Shown here one piece after another: positions 11,344-24,107 of a stretch of 64,000 bases of DNA (positions are counted from its first letter, which is position 1; each line of letters begins with the position of its first letter). A program made the position numbers and the translations under genes. The stretch is from Burhinus oedicnemus (lineage: Eukaryota > Chordata > Aves > Charadriiformes > Burhinidae), in the NCBI GenBank assembly GCA_008921705.1, contig VFFE01006711.1, positions 954,332 to 1,018,331 of the forward strand. The letters run 5' to 3'. The notes beneath the pieces were generated by a model, which saw nothing but the letters and a program-made list of their open reading frames with translations, did not search any database and was not told where the DNA came from.

Positions 11344-11844
11344 CTAATCAAAGAAATTCATTGAAAAGGACAGAAGAACTACATTAAATATAGCATATAT
11401 AACCTGTAAAAGCAGGGACAAGCATATTCATCCAGCTCCCTGAAATACCTCTTTTTTTTTCCATCCACAATAAATTTCATTAATTCACACTGAGATCCTC
11501 ATGATTGTATCAACACCAGAAACATCTTTTGGCATTACATTCCCTAAATTTCCCGTTCCATCATCTACTTTTCTGGAATGGAAAGACTAGAGATCTGGAC
11601 AGGTGTAAGTTTCCATTGTCAGGATGATCAAAGCTAGTGGTGTGCCTGAAAGGACTGGCTGGAAAATTAAATTACATCAAAGATCATCTGGGTTTTTGTT
11701 GTTTGATTGATTTTTTAAACTACAAAGTATAATTTTAGTCCAATAAAATAGATTTACTAAGAAAAATATGATAACATCCAAGATAGTCACCAGCTGGGCA
11801 ATGGATGGAGAACCTACCTGTGGTGTAGAAGCCTCAAATCCCTT

Positions 11845-12400
11845 GGATGAATGAGACAGCCACAGTAGGTCAGATCAAAAATTTGCATTGCCTGCTAATA
11901 TGCCACAGAATATTCTGGGGAAAGTATTAGGAAGAGACAAAAGACAGCATGATTCTTCCCATGGTCTCTCCCCCAGCTCTCTTAACTTCAAGATCTCCAA
12001 ATCCCAAAACCACTAAAATACTGTGGCATATCATGTCTCCAGCACAATCCCAGCTATTCCATTAGAACACCTATAGCATGAATAGCTCATTGCTGAAGAA
12101 CAGGTAACAAAAAATAGATGACATTTCTGCAACACTGAACCAAGAGCTGTAGACCTGTCTGTTCCTTGAATGTCATATCATAAAATAATTACTGTAAGCC
12201 ACAGGCTACTGCCACACTATCACATTTAACAGCCACCAGCAGAAATATCCTCCATTAATTCACTGAATCCCCTTTTGAAATCCATTTACACTTTTATTAT
12301 TTCTGCCTCACAACATCCTGTAGCAATGAGTTACACAATTTAATTACTTGCGGAATAAAAAAGCACTTCCCTTTATACTTAATTCAGAGCAAGGGCTTGA
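11845..12400 (-). mobile_element. Old CR1-like LINE fragment, antisense
   Basis: The run from cagtaggtcagatcaaaaat through tctggggaaagtattaggaa to catcctgtagcaatgagtta follows the order of a well-known old sauropsid CR1 3' region in antisense. It is strongly diverged with several small gaps. The tail region after about 12400 is unclear. Confidence 0.55.
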
Positions 12401-12787
12401 ACTTGGATCTTCCACACATAAGATTAGCATCAGTCTCTCCCTGGAGAGATTCTCAGTCTCTCCTGTTGGAGCTCTTTTGCGGAGTAATTCAACAGTTACG
12501 AGGGAGAGAGGAAAAGAGAAATGGCTGGTTTGCGCTGTTACCTGAAACATGGAAAATGAGAACAAAACATAGCTTGCTTTTGCCCTCTCTACATTTTATC
12601 TGGAATTCCACATTTGTCCTAAGAACACTCCCTCAAAAAGTTTGGAATTTGATAAATTGCCTTTTCTTCTTGTCTCCCTGTCTCCAGCCAGAAAACAAGA
12701 TGTATCCAAAAATTCCCAGGCCTACTTATTAACAGGAACATCCCAATAACCCAGTTATCTATGAGATCAAAACTGATGTACAACCAC

Positions 12788-12985
12788 ACAGAATCATAGA
12801 ATGGTTTAGGTTGGAAGGGACCTTCAAGATCATCTAGTTTCAACGCCCCTGCCATGAACAGGGACATCTCCCACTAGACCTGGTTGCTCAAAGCCTCATC
12901 CAACCTGGCCTTGAACACTTCCAGGGATGGAGCCTCCACAGCTTCCCTGGGCAACCTGTTCCAGTGCCTCACTAACCTTTCATGA
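12788..12985 (-). mobile_element. CR1 LINE 3' tail, antisense
   Basis: Begins acagaatcatagaatggttt and ends near gggcaacctgttccagtgcc. Only about 200 bp of the 3' UTR and terminal coding region remain. It is very similar to the 2.1- and 24.1-kb copies, so it is comparatively young. Confidence 0.92.
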
Positions 12986-15740
12986 CCTTTCTAGACCTAT
13001 TTAACTAACACATTCCTCACACAAACATATCTGCAGCATCCATCATTAGTGACCAGCCCAGTCCTCCCACATGTTTGAAGGTCGACAACTTCAGCAAAGC
13101 AGCCCCACTTTCAAGTTGCAAAAGATCCGTGGAAGAAGCACAGAGCGGGGATGTGTAGCACATGTTGAACAGTGAGTTACATGCACACATAAATCTGAAC
13201 CTCTGTGCCGCCACCATGGACCCACATGCAACACCCTTGCCAAATTGAGATTCTGGAGCAGAACGTAGTCAAAGCCAATACTTACACCTGTCTTCAGAGA
13301 ATCACAGATATGAGTAAAGCACTCTGAACATGGGTAAAAGTTTTTAATTAACAGCCTAGCTAAAACACCATTACAATCTGCAGTTCTGTTTTTATTAATT
13401 CTCTCCAATTCAGCAGGAATTCCACCAAGGAATAGGGATGAGCAGATGCTGGGGGAAGCACATTAATAAATCATAAGTGTCATTAAAATTTGTAAACTAA
13501 TATCTTCTGGGAAGTCTTGGCAATTAGTCTCAGAGCTTTCTTGGCAAACAAAAAATTAATAAATCCAAAAGGTCCCCTGTCTGATGATATCCCCGCCCCC
13601 ACAGAAAGGTCATTGATGGAGCAATTAAGAGACACAACAAATGGACCAGCCAGGAGGCTGGTTCACAGAAGACAAATGAGCTCCAGGAAACAAGATGACT
13701 AAAGCATCTTAATAAGCAAAGGTAGGACTTCAACACACCACCCCAAGGCACATAGAAAGGCTTTTAGACTCACATTTGCTGGGCTACTACTTTGCATTTG
13801 ATTTTCCATTGCCCCCCTTGGTCCCCTCTGTCTCTGAGGCAACGTTATTGTGATTGCTTGTTAAAGCGAGGAGCCGTCAGAAAGTAGAGGTGTGAACCTT
13901 ACAATTCCCTTGTGGAAAAATCCTGTGGGATATACTAGGGCTAGGGAAACAACGAGAAGGAGATAAATGAAATTTGTCTCCAGAATTTAGTCATATACTT
14001 AAAGAATAAAATAAAGAATTAAAGAACAAGGTTTTATTTTTGTTACCTTAACTGAGTTTACCTAACTCTAAAACAGCCCTAAATTTAAGATAAGCCTATT
14101 AATTTTCATGATTGGTTCCCACAATTGTTTTAATGACAGCTTCTCCTTCCATTCTGAACTGCAAAGAATGTATGGTCTGGACATCACCGGGGACATTTGA
14201 GGAGGGCCACACCTATGGTTTATTCTGTTCCACTCCTTGAATTTTTTTTTTTTATTTTTTTTTTTAGTTCCTTCACATCCAGCCACACAGCCCAAGCAAA
14301 TCAAAACAATTGGTTATATACAATTCCTGAAGTCCACAATAAAAGACTTGTTTAGGTCTTGGAAAGCCACAACTGGAAGGATGATGAACCACCTCAAACC
14401 AGAAAAGCATTTTCAATCAGGTCATAATTAGTTACTTCAAATGGCTTCACTTATACAGTGGGATAAGGTGGTCAATAGTTATCACCATCTGACAACCAGC
14501 AACTTTTAACATTCTTGTCACAGATACACCCCTAAACCAGCAAACACAAGGAAGCTGTCACCCCTTTAATGCTCTTAAAAGTTATGAAAAGAGCACAGAA
14601 AAGCCATTGTATGTCTAGCCTTCTGTGAACATTTAGCGTCCCTACAGCGTAACTTAATGCAATGCCCTTTACCTATTAATTTGTCTCCTTTCTGATACTC
14701 AGCAACTATTTTCACCTGTAAAACTTTCTCTCTTGCTCCTGTTTGTTAACTAGGACCAACTTTCTGATGCCTGCTGCAACACTTGTGCAGCCGGACGAGT
14801 ACAGATATGCCAAACCTGGTATGTCAGCCTGAGCAAGAGAAGACGACCTGTTTCTCCAAAATAAGCAGCAATTTAGCTAGGAGAACAAAGTAGAAATCCT
14901 TACTTGGCTCAAGAATGTTGCGTTTCAGCTGTTGACTACCTAGTTCTTTGGGCCAAGCAACTTCTCTTTATTCAATGGCCACGATCTTCATTTGGCAGTA
15001 GCTAGCTCAGGAATGGGCCAACATGCAGTTACCATGCATCTCAAATAGTTCAAGTGTGGCTCCCATGCCAAGATGGCATCAGTGACTGTCAGCCACACTC
15101 CGCTGAGTCAGGGTAAACTGAATCACCCGCTGGTGGGGAAAAGACAAATCAGCAAGCATACTAGCGGTTAAGAACTGCATTATCCTAGGATGCTGCTGAA
15201 GACCCACACCAATCGAAACTCAGGGTGCTGGGAACTCTGGAGAACAACCATCATCTCACATTGCAGTCATCAATTGCAGTTTACCATTCCCTTAGTTCTT
15301 CAGCAAACTTAGTCTGCGCCTAGCAGCTCTCCGCCACAAAGATTTTTGATGGGTGGCTCCCATAGCCTGAAAAAAATAGCCATCTTTGAGCTAGGCTATT
15401 TACACACTCCAACAAACAACAACAGTGGAGTTGCCAAACTTTTGGGCACCCTGGTTTTCAAATCCGAGAGAGGTCAGGGATGTGCTTGCACACCCAGCTG
15501 GCTCCTTCCCTCCATGCCCTGATGCCTGATTGCAGATATGAGAAACCCTCCTCTTCATCAGCACAGGATTTCCCCACTTTGCAGTGTTATTAAAAAATGC
15601 CAAATAAGATGCAATAATGGGAAGCATCACTACTTTGAAAACCAGCTCCATTAATTTTATGCCTGAATACAGTCCTCCAGAAAATAACATGTATCTAAGA
15701 TGCATGTTGTCAGCATAAAAGTGAAAACTAATAAATATAA
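12986..15740. other. No supported gene
   Basis: Unique-looking noncoding DNA. T-rich run at 14247-14275. Open frames on both strands are under 110 codons and lack recognisable motifs. Confidence 0.55.
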
Positions 15741-15746
15741 TCAAAT

Positions 15747-15925
15747 TTGACAATACTGCAGGGAGATGTCAGCTGGTCATGGTGGCTGTCTGGAGACTGC
15801 ATTTCAATGCAGCAAATTCCAGAAAAACTACAATGCCCCATTGCAAAACATGTAGAGCCTGACCAGTGCTGAGCAAGAGGCTGTGGCACAAACCAGAAGT
15901 TGCCATTCTCAGCACCACAGTCTAA
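15747..15925. repeat. Possible old dispersed repeat, copy 1
   Basis: Contains ctggagactgcatttcaatg and ccagaaaaactacaatgccc. Similar words occur near 20.69-20.79 kb and more weakly near 17.80-17.95 kb, suggesting an old interspersed repeat that I cannot name. Similarity was judged by eye. Confidence 0.25.
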
Positions 15926-16460
15926 ATAATGCATTGCCACTGGGATAGAAACACTTTTAAGGAAGCTCTGGCTTGGAAATGGTATGGAATGATATGGAAA
16001 TTTGAGTCAGGCTTATTGAATCTCCTGATCCCGGCCTTCTTACCTATCTTAGAAGGTGAGTCAGGAGACTGAGCCCTGGTTCCCAAAGAGGAGACATGGC
16101 ATTTCACACTGCGTTCACCATTTCACACCTACAGAGCAGCCCTATCTGAAGCCAGCTCCCTTTGCAACACACACACCTAGGGCACAGAAACCACCATGAG
16201 CTGTGAAATTTTGCAAAGGAAACAAATGGAAGCGGTACACTGAAACATGCTGATGGTCTCTGGAGACTGCGGGAGGCTTAAGAGACAAGGACACAGGGGG
16301 AAACAACGTAAAGCCCTTTGGTAATTCAAACAGAACTAAATGGAAGAGCAATGCAAGACATCAGGCAGCTTGCAACCAAGCTGAGAGGTTTTACTCCTCT
16401 AGCTCCAAGGTAGGAGTTGCAGCTGCTGTGTTTTGCAGCTGCGTCTGTTAAAAAAACTAA

Positions 16461-16550
16461 AAGTTTGTTGTTTGGGGGTTTTTTGGGGTTTTTTTGGTTT
16501 TGTTTGTTTGGGTTTTTTGTTTTGTTTTTGTTTTTGTTTTTTTTTAAACT
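16461..16550. repeat. T/G-rich low-complexity tract
   Basis: Runs of T separated by G clusters (GGGGG, GGGG, GG, GGG), giving G-quadruplex potential on the plus strand. It produces spurious hydrophobic open frames around 16326-16728. Confidence 0.85.
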
Positions 16551-16943
16551 CACTACAGAGGCTAAAAACAACAGACCAACCTCTTCAGGCACAGCAGCCA
16601 CAAAAGCAAAAAAAAAAAGCTTGGGGATTTTTGACTGCTGCCATGGAAACACCATTTCTTGGTTAATAATCAAGAAAACAAGAAAGAATATATGCAAAAA
16701 TTCCTTCATCAGCATTTTAGCCTCTTAAGCAGAAAGAGTCAGTCATGGTTTTGAGTACGGGTTAATGCATGGGCAGGCATTATGTACCATCGGTTAATTT
16801 AGCTGGGACCACAGCCAGAGGAGGGAAACTCCAGGGGACCCATCAAAGGTGGGTAAAGTGGTAGCAGGGACTCAGAGCTGACACATGCAAGTGCTTGCAC
16901 TTTGGAAGAAAATCTGAACTACTCCCCACTGCCTAATTAGCTG

Positions 16944-17130
16944 ATGTGTTGCAGTCATGGCTATTGCATTGATCATAAATACCACCCTGCTAACTTGCAC
17001 TTCTCCTGTCTGCTGTATCTCCCTGTTGTCTCTTTGTCTTCATCTGAGATTGAAAGCTCCCTTGGGATGGAGGCTGTCTTTTTAGCTACTGCAATCCAAA
17101 TAAATATAACTGTTCCTGGATACTAAAAAA
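16944..17130. repeat. Possible old LINE/SINE tail (L2/MIR-like)
   Basis: The segment tgagattgaaagctcccttg then gggatggaggctgtcttttt resembles the 3' end shared by old L2/MIR-type elements. Only this short region is recognisable. Confidence 0.35.
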
Positions 17131-20100
17131 GGCAACAATTGAAAAACTTTTATTCCAGTTATCTTAGCAGAAATAAGTGCGCAACCCACACTGGCTGAAA
17201 CAGTGGAAAACATTTTAAATATTACAATAGCAACTTTAAATACTTATCCAGAATGTCACGTTCATATAACCCTGTCTCGAAACTGTACAGCTTAAGCGGA
17301 GACAGGATTAGCAAAAAGCAAGGAAACGTTCACAAGGCTCTTCCTTTGCTTGTAAAATCTGTGAAACCTAGAAGGCCCACAGACTAAGAGAAGGAGCTTG
17401 ATAAATTCTTCCTCCTGTTTATTCACACTCACAACACAAGGAGGAGACTATTGGAGAGCAACAAGATTAACTAATGAAAGTATTTGCTGCCTACCATACA
17501 ACCTACAGAACTCCCCGTATAATATACCTGAACACAACATACACCTGAAACCAAAACTCATTTATCACTATTTCTGTGATCAGATCCAGAAGTATTACAA
17601 ACACACACATTTGAAGAAATAAGCCATCGAGTAGACTTTCCCTTCTCTCCTCCTCTTAATAAAATTTGCCCAAGATTTTCAACAGAAAAACAGGCCAAAA
17701 AAATCCCAACACCGAATTCTTCAACTCTTGGTTGTGAATAGTGCCTTTTAGACACCGTATTTGCATATCTAACCCCCTTATTCTCCTCTGTTCAACAGAT
17801 GCCTTCTCGGACTACACCACCTGTGAAGCAGCCTGGCCCCTACTCTTCACAGGGAGAGTTCACATTTGATGACAGATCACACCTCCGTGCTCGCAGGGCA
17901 TCATGGGCAATGAAGTTTGATGCAGGGACCCTGGCCTACAGAGGGTTTGGGAATTAGAGGTGCCCCAACAGCACTCCAGAGCAAAACCATGTAAATTTAC
18001 AGATTAAGAGGGAGAACTGCTTTCCTTTTGTTGATGGGTAAGAAGTGTTAGTGGCGGAGGGGAGGGAATTCTACAGAAAGTGTATGTCCAACCCTTAATC
18101 CCATTTTTACTTAAAGCAGGCAGGTTGTAGCTGGATTCTCAACTACCCAGTTAAATATTTTGGTAGGTGATGAGAACTGATGAAGGGTTTGCATGCCTGA
18201 AAACCTTAAATAATTAAATAATATTTACAGTTAGTTATATTTGCTGACCTACGAAAAACCTCTCCCCACAAATTCTGTAGTCTCGCACCATCGCAGCTAC
18301 AACCACAATAAAGTAGCTACCTACCTTTCATAGGAGGAAAATGGTCACTTCCACTCAACTTGGTGGGAAAAACAAAAATCCAAACCAGAACTGCCATTTA
18401 TCTCTTGTGACCAAGAAGAGATGTGGTATTCACAAGGGGGAGGGGTGTGACTGAGTGTGTGTGTGCTTTTCCTTGAAGCTGGTTGCTTCAAGGCTGGCTG
18501 CTTCAGTAGCAATGGAGGCCTTTTCTGTGATTTTTTGAGCCCCAGAAGCATGGATTTGATTATTAGAGCAATGCCTGTGTTCCTGCATTCAAATGCTGAC
18601 TAGCATTTCCTCTGTCTAAAGTCATATCAACCTGATATAGGAGCAGCTTCCAACGTAACTTTTAATTCTCCTCTCTCCGTCTCTTGCTCTCGCTCCCTTT
18701 TTTAATTACGTTCAGGATGTTTTCTTATTGATTTACTTGTCTTTGTATTTAGATGCAGGGATTAGAAATTTTTCTTATATGGCAATTCAGTTTTCCATTA
18801 AAAGAAGCCTCTCATGCTATAACCCAGGGAGAACTGAGAAGAAGCTTTTGATGCATGAAGCAGGCGGAGGCAAGATGATATTTGGAGATTGCATTGCACT
18901 CTGCTCTATCTTAGCATCCTTTGAAGCACTGCTGTGTGATTCATTGCTCTCTGCCACAAAAGCCACTCCTCTCTTGTGGAAGCAACTGTGTTTGCCAAGC
19001 ATTCAGAATAGGTATCACACAGCACCACTGCTCAGACGGGCAAGAATCCTAGTTAGCAGAAAGGATGTATCTATTCCCAGAAAGCAGGAAGAGGGGGGGA
19101 AAAAAAAACAAACCCAAAACTCCACCTGGAAATGTCCAGACCTCCTTCTGATAATTACTTGATAGTTGCATTCAGTTTGTGACCCGCCAGTTCTGGGGGT
19201 TCAAAGGTGGCTTTGAAGGAGTCTACAAAGAGTAACTAAGGAAAGCAAACCTATTGACACAAGGCTTAAATTCACTCTGCAGGAAAAAATCCTCCTTTTG
19301 AAATTTTCAGGGTCTCAAAAATTAAAAGAAAATATTGAAAAGTACCAATTTAAATAATGCAAAGATTCAGAGACCTTAATGTGCAAATAGAACAGAAAAT
19401 CCTGAGAAAAGGAATCTTTCTCTTGACTTGTTACTTCCACTTAGTATCTATTTGCATTTCTACAATGTCCTTTCCAAAGAAACTCACAGCTGTTCTCTAA
19501 GACTCCCCACTCCCCTCTGAAGTACAACATGGCTTAATCCTGAATTTTCTAGGTGGGAAACTAAGGTTTAGAGCCCAGGAGCTCTACCTACTAGCTCTTA
19601 GCCTGAGCTTTCCTCCCAGACCTTGGAAGAGAACTCAGGAGGTTCTGACTTCTCAACCTCTCTGAGTCTCCAGGCCACACACTGGCCCCCTATTTCACTG
19701 CAGAAAAGATGAAGAAATGTCCTAGAACACACTGAAACATACTCACAAATCAGTGCGTTTCCCCAGCTGACCGAGTACTGGATGCATTCAGTTGTACTGA
19801 TGGTGAATGACATTTCCGTCACGCTGGGAAAACTCCAAAAGGGATGCTGCTATTACCTTTCTGCAGAGCTCAGGTGATGCTATGAGTTCAGTATTAGGAC
19901 AGGATTTGCCTGCTTGTTACATTATTTATGCAGAGCAGATTGCTTGGCAATTACATTTAAAGTAAAATCACAGTGCCATTTGTACTTGTTAGGTAAAGAG
20001 GCAAAAGTTTTTTAAGGCTTTAATACCTTGAAAAGTACCAGGGTAAGTGGAAACGACTGTGTTCTCTCTTATTAGCTGCGCGGTTATTTATACTTTTGCA

Positions 20101-20600
20101 GATTACCATGGTACAGCGCAATTAGGCTTTGGAAGTACTGTGCAAATTGAGAAGTTTCAAGAGCTCTACTGAACAATTAACCCTTAAATACTTCAACAGG
20201 AATAAACCTGCAGCACATGCTGAAAGTCTGCTCCAAACAGAGGCTTTTAAATTAGCTGGGAAGAAAGAAGTATGAGAGACCATCTGCCAAGAAGCTGCTC
20301 ACACCCAGCACAATGGCTACAACGCATTGAGGGTTCCACCAACCACACTTTCAGCAGGTTGCGCAATAGGTGCAATACACCAGGTAGATCTGACACAAGT
20401 CACTTGCTCTTCCCCAACCCCTGGCTGCCTATTTCTTTTTTTTCTCCTTAGGGTAAAAAACATGTAATAAAAATTCTGTTAAAGGCATACCCTTTCCACA
20501 CCACAGGCAGGGTGTTAGGAGGAAGGGCAATCCCCAGAAGGTAGAAACTATTGGTGATTTCAGACATTAAGAAACTGGCCTGCTTATAGGGGTGGGTTTG
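17131..20600. other. No supported gene
   Basis: Noncoding sequence. A 144-codon plus frame at 18728-19162 has no recognisable domain. A 34-nt AG...GT interval at about 18327-18360 on the minus strand (G|GTAGGT donor) would shift the frame between the 21.3- and 11.2-kb exons, so it was not adopted. The segment 19890-20200 is AT-rich with conserved-element texture. Confidence 0.5.
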
Positions 20601-20639
20601 GGGATTTTGGGAGTGGGGATTTTTTAAAATTTATTTATT

Positions 20640-20662
20640 TATTAAACACACACACACACATA
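20640..20662. repeat. (CA)n microsatellite
   Basis: About eight CA units, followed by a shorter CACACA block near 20670. It lies just upstream of the possible dispersed-repeat copy at 20690-20790. Confidence 0.85.
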
Positions 20663-20984
20663 CTTTCAAACACACACTCTGTCCAGCAGTGTGCTTCCCC
20701 AGGCCAGAAAACTCCATCTCCCATGCCAGACTACAAGCATGGCAGGTACACGACACATCTGAGTCCATCCATAGCAGAGAAGACACCGACACCTCACCAC
20801 CATATCCCCGGTCCTTTAGTGGCTACTGTCCTTACAGCCAAGGCAACGCAGATTCAATGCCAAGATGACCATCTCAGCTCACAGGGCTGAGGAGCATGGC
20901 TAAGATAAGTCAAGATCATATCATGCACTGTGTTGTACACCATCTTGGACACTGTTCCAGCACGTGTGTACCAGCTACAGAGGC

Positions 20985-21090
20985 TGTTCTCATTGCCAGC
21001 CTCACAGCAGAGACCCTGAGGAATGAAGAGACTTGTCTAAGGATACTCAGAGGCAAGAATGAAACCAAGATCCTCTATGTGCCAGGGAAA
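20985..21090. repeat. MIR-like SINE fragment
   Basis: The order gagaccctgaggaatgaaga, cttgtctaaggatactcaga and then gaatgaaaccaagatcctc follows the MIR core (gaggaaactgaggcac... cttgcccaaggtcac...). Old and diverged. Confidence 0.45.
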
Positions 21091-21293
21091 TACCCATACA
21101 CTAAGAAACCCTCTTGTTTGCAGACCCCACTTCATTAAAGCATTGTGTTCTTAATCATGTGTCCCTTTTACAAAAGGTAACTCCAGTTATCTCAGGTTCC
21201 TCCTGTCTCCTTCCCTTGCTCAGCCTCCAGTTTTACAAGAGGCACAGTGCAACCCGTCCATGCCACTTGTTGTGATTTCTATAATCCACTTAC

Positions 21294-21361
21294 CTCCACA
21301 GTGAGCTCTCCGTAACACTCCCCAAGTTGAAATCGTAGAGCTTTGTCAGAATGAGAATCAC
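21294..21361 (-). CDS. Candidate coding exon (68 nt), product not recognised
   Basis: The best exon in the window by signal quality. The donor is a perfect GAG|GTAAGT. The acceptor CCTTCCCTAG is preceded on the minus strand by about 60 nt of almost pure pyrimidine (21362-21426). Two frames are open. The one leaving in phase 0 joins the 11166-11343 exon without a stop and reads DSHSDKALRFQLG then ECYGELTVE. It enters in phase 1, matching the exit phase of the candidate exon at 31412-31442, with a Gly codon split across the junction. I do not recognise the protein family. Confidence 0.55.
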
Positions 21362-21426
21362 CTAGGGAAGGGAAGGGGAGGGAGGAAGAGAAAGGGAAAA
21401 GAAAGAGGGGGGGGGAGAAAAAAAGT
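21362..21426 (-). promoter_or_regulatory. Long polypyrimidine tract of a splice acceptor
   Basis: The plus strand is almost entirely G and A over about 65 bases, including a run of nine G. On the minus strand this is an extended C/T tract directly before CTAG and the 21294-21361 exon. It could bind U2AF/PTB, or simply be a purine-rich simple repeat. Confidence 0.5.
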
Positions 21427-21520
21427 TTTCCTTTAGACTGTGTAACAATACACAAAGCATCTGAAATCACCCAAAGGAGAGCTTAGCATTTATCCATTAA
21501 AGTTGCAGTATTATAGGATC

Positions 21521-21549
<29 letters not shown>
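21521..21549. repeat. Poly(A) run (29 nt)
   Basis: Twenty-nine uninterrupted A. No retroelement body is recognisable next to it. Confidence 0.95.
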
Positions 21550-21551
<2 letters not shown>

Positions 21552-24107
21552 AATTCATTAGCTTAATGCATCATGTAACCAGTAACATTTATTTTAATCT
21601 CAAAACATTTTGCATTTGAAATAAAACATGCCAACAGGAATTAATCAAACATTGTGAGCTGCCCTCTCTACAACTACGGTTATTCAAGGTCAGGGATGGA
21701 ATCAGTTGTGCCATTGTTAACAGCCCAGTCAGAAATTGCAGTTGACTGTTCCTGTTTCTCAAGGGGCTACCACAAATTGGTGAGTCTCCATGGAAAGAAT
21801 TAGCAAGTTTGTTTATGAAGATCCCCATCTGGCAAAACGGTCCATTTTGCCCAGAATGAACTATGTTGTTCTCTATCTGCTGTCACTGACTCCAGGAACA
21901 TGGGAATTTCCACATGCTATCACCTTTCTACAGTTGTAAAATATAGGCACACAGAGCATGACATTCAGCTTGGACACTGAACAAGACAAAACTTCATCTG
22001 TATCTTCAGTGCTTAAGGAGAGTGAGAGCCTTCAGGACCTACTGACTAACTTTGTGGTGAGCCACAAACACTCCCGAGTCATGCCCTTGCAAAACAGAGG
22101 TAAGAGGAGAGGGGAGTTAAACAGTACATTGGGGACCACAGGAGAATACCGCTTCCCTCTGATATCCTTGGTGCTCTGACCTCAGATTTCACAGGTAAAT
22201 GTAATCCTTCTAGTTACCAGCTACATTACCCAATGCACTTCTTTCCACTTCTTTCCACTCTGATAACCTGTGAGCCTCTGTGCAAGCTTCCCAGGCTCAG
22301 ATGGGATGGGAACTTCGGCAGAAAGAATAGAGGTTCCTCAGTGGAAGTTAAGGGAATTTGAGCATCCGCTTCTTGCTTTTTTAGTGTAACTAACGTCACA
22401 CAGTTCAGTCCCTAGGATTCTATGGGATTAGCCTCAGGAAGAGCTCTGGGGCATCTCTTCATTTTTGTTTTGCATCATTTTTAACATTTCAGCATTGTTT
22501 CCACCTTGCAGCATTCAAGAACAGGCTAGTTTCCCTTGCATCTGTTTGAGCTGTGAAAGCATCTAGAGAAAATTTTAGTAAATACTTGGGTTTTTTTTTT
22601 TTTTTGTTAACAGGTACTTCACAGTTTGGCTAAAAGATGGGTCCAAACTAGAGATGTGACCAAAGGGTTCCTTAATGTTTTCCTATGCAGCAAGGATCTT
22701 TTCACTACAAAAGCCACATCTCCCCCCTTCTTCCTCCTCCCACAGCAGTGGGACCTGCCACACCTTTCATTTGGGTTTCCCAGCTGAAAGGCTGCTGGGT
22801 GAGGAATTTAAAGCTTTGCAGAAAAATGCCAAAGGATTAATCAATATCACAACGGCTGCAGCAGTCGGTTACTGTCAGCATAATACCAGGAAGAGACCTG
22901 TTCAAATTGTAAGGGACCTTGGTACGTGACTGTGCACTCAGTGCCCAACTTAATGGCTTTAGAATAGATGCTCTGAGCATCCTTCTCCCTACTGGATTCA
23001 CTTTTCCCATCCCCGATCGCATTTTGTCCCTTTATTTCCCCACGCAGAGACCTTTAGGAGGAAGATAAAAGACAAGCTGCTTCCAGCAGGCTGTGAAAAG
23101 AAACCTGCCAAGCAGATTTGAGTCGGCATATGCAAGCCCATGTCAGCCTAAACTGATGCTGTGCAGTGGGGAAATCAGGGCAATATCCCTTTTATCGCAA
23201 CTTAAACGCTGCACGCACCTTCCCATGCAAAGGGGGATAAGCCAGCTGCAAGTTGCAGGAACCAAGGTTTGATTACCTCCTCCCCTTACACCAGCTGAGG
23301 GAAGCAGAGCAGCCTGCTCCCAGCTAAAACCTGACGCGAGTGACATTTTTAGGATGCTGCCTATATGCCCACAGGGGCTTGGACAGGACCCCTCTTGAGA
23401 GTCCCTAGGAAGCCATGCACCATAGCACAAGCCCGGCCCTGCCAGAAATTACACCCTTCTCACAACTATGGCAAGGTTTCACAAAGTTAGTTTTCTCATT
23501 TCAGAGCCTAATCTCATTGAAGACAGCAGGATGACTTCTGCTGATTTCAGTGGATCCTGGATGCAGCCCTAAACATATTAAATAAAATCTCCGTGTCCTG
23601 GTCAAATTTCAACCGAGCAGTTCTACCTTAAGTTGCAATTACAACTGTAGGCAGCATCCATACTCCCCCAGCTCTTTGTGTGCCTCTCCCCAGATCTCCT
23701 ATGCCCTATATTTTTGAAGATGTCACTTATCTGTTACAAACCCTGCAAACTGCAGGATAACACCAGCTTTACAGGAGTGGGTTGAATCCTACTAAGCTCC
23801 TGGGTATAAATCCAAACTAAAAGCATGTTGTTTAGTACGGCTTTTTCTGGATTTTTGCCCAGGATGACTAACAAAAATCCACCTCTGCCTGTTGTTAATG
23901 CATGGAAAGCAAAAGCACGAGCATCCCTTTGCAGTTGTCTCACAAAGGGTGCTAGGAAATAGCAGGAGTTGCCTGAGGCAGTGATAATACACGGTACAGT
24001 CACCTACTGCAACCTGTCTATAAAATTACTCACCATATATGCCCAGGCCAGGAAACGCACTAGCGCCACAACCCCAGGCGGCCTCCACCCTGTCCCCACT
24101 TGCTTTT
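21550..24107. other. No supported gene
   Basis: Ordinary noncoding DNA with a T run at about 22591-22605. The segment around 23505-23575 (ctgctgatttcagtggatcc) has the look of an old LINE fragment but is too short to assign. An AG...GTGAGT interval at about 24035 on the minus strand has a weak acceptor and no coding support. Confidence 0.5.

Noticed and set aside
16326..16728. Open frames with many Phe/Lys/Asn residues on both strands
   Set aside because: Artefacts of the T/G low-complexity tract.
18327..18360. 34-nt minus-strand interval with good donor (AAAG|GTAGGT) and pyrimidine-rich acceptor
   Set aside because: Including it between the 21.3- and 11.2-kb exons shifts the reading frame into stops, so it was left out of the chain.
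18728..19162. 144-codon plus-strand open frame
   Set aside because: No recognisable domain; ends in an A-rich simple stretch.
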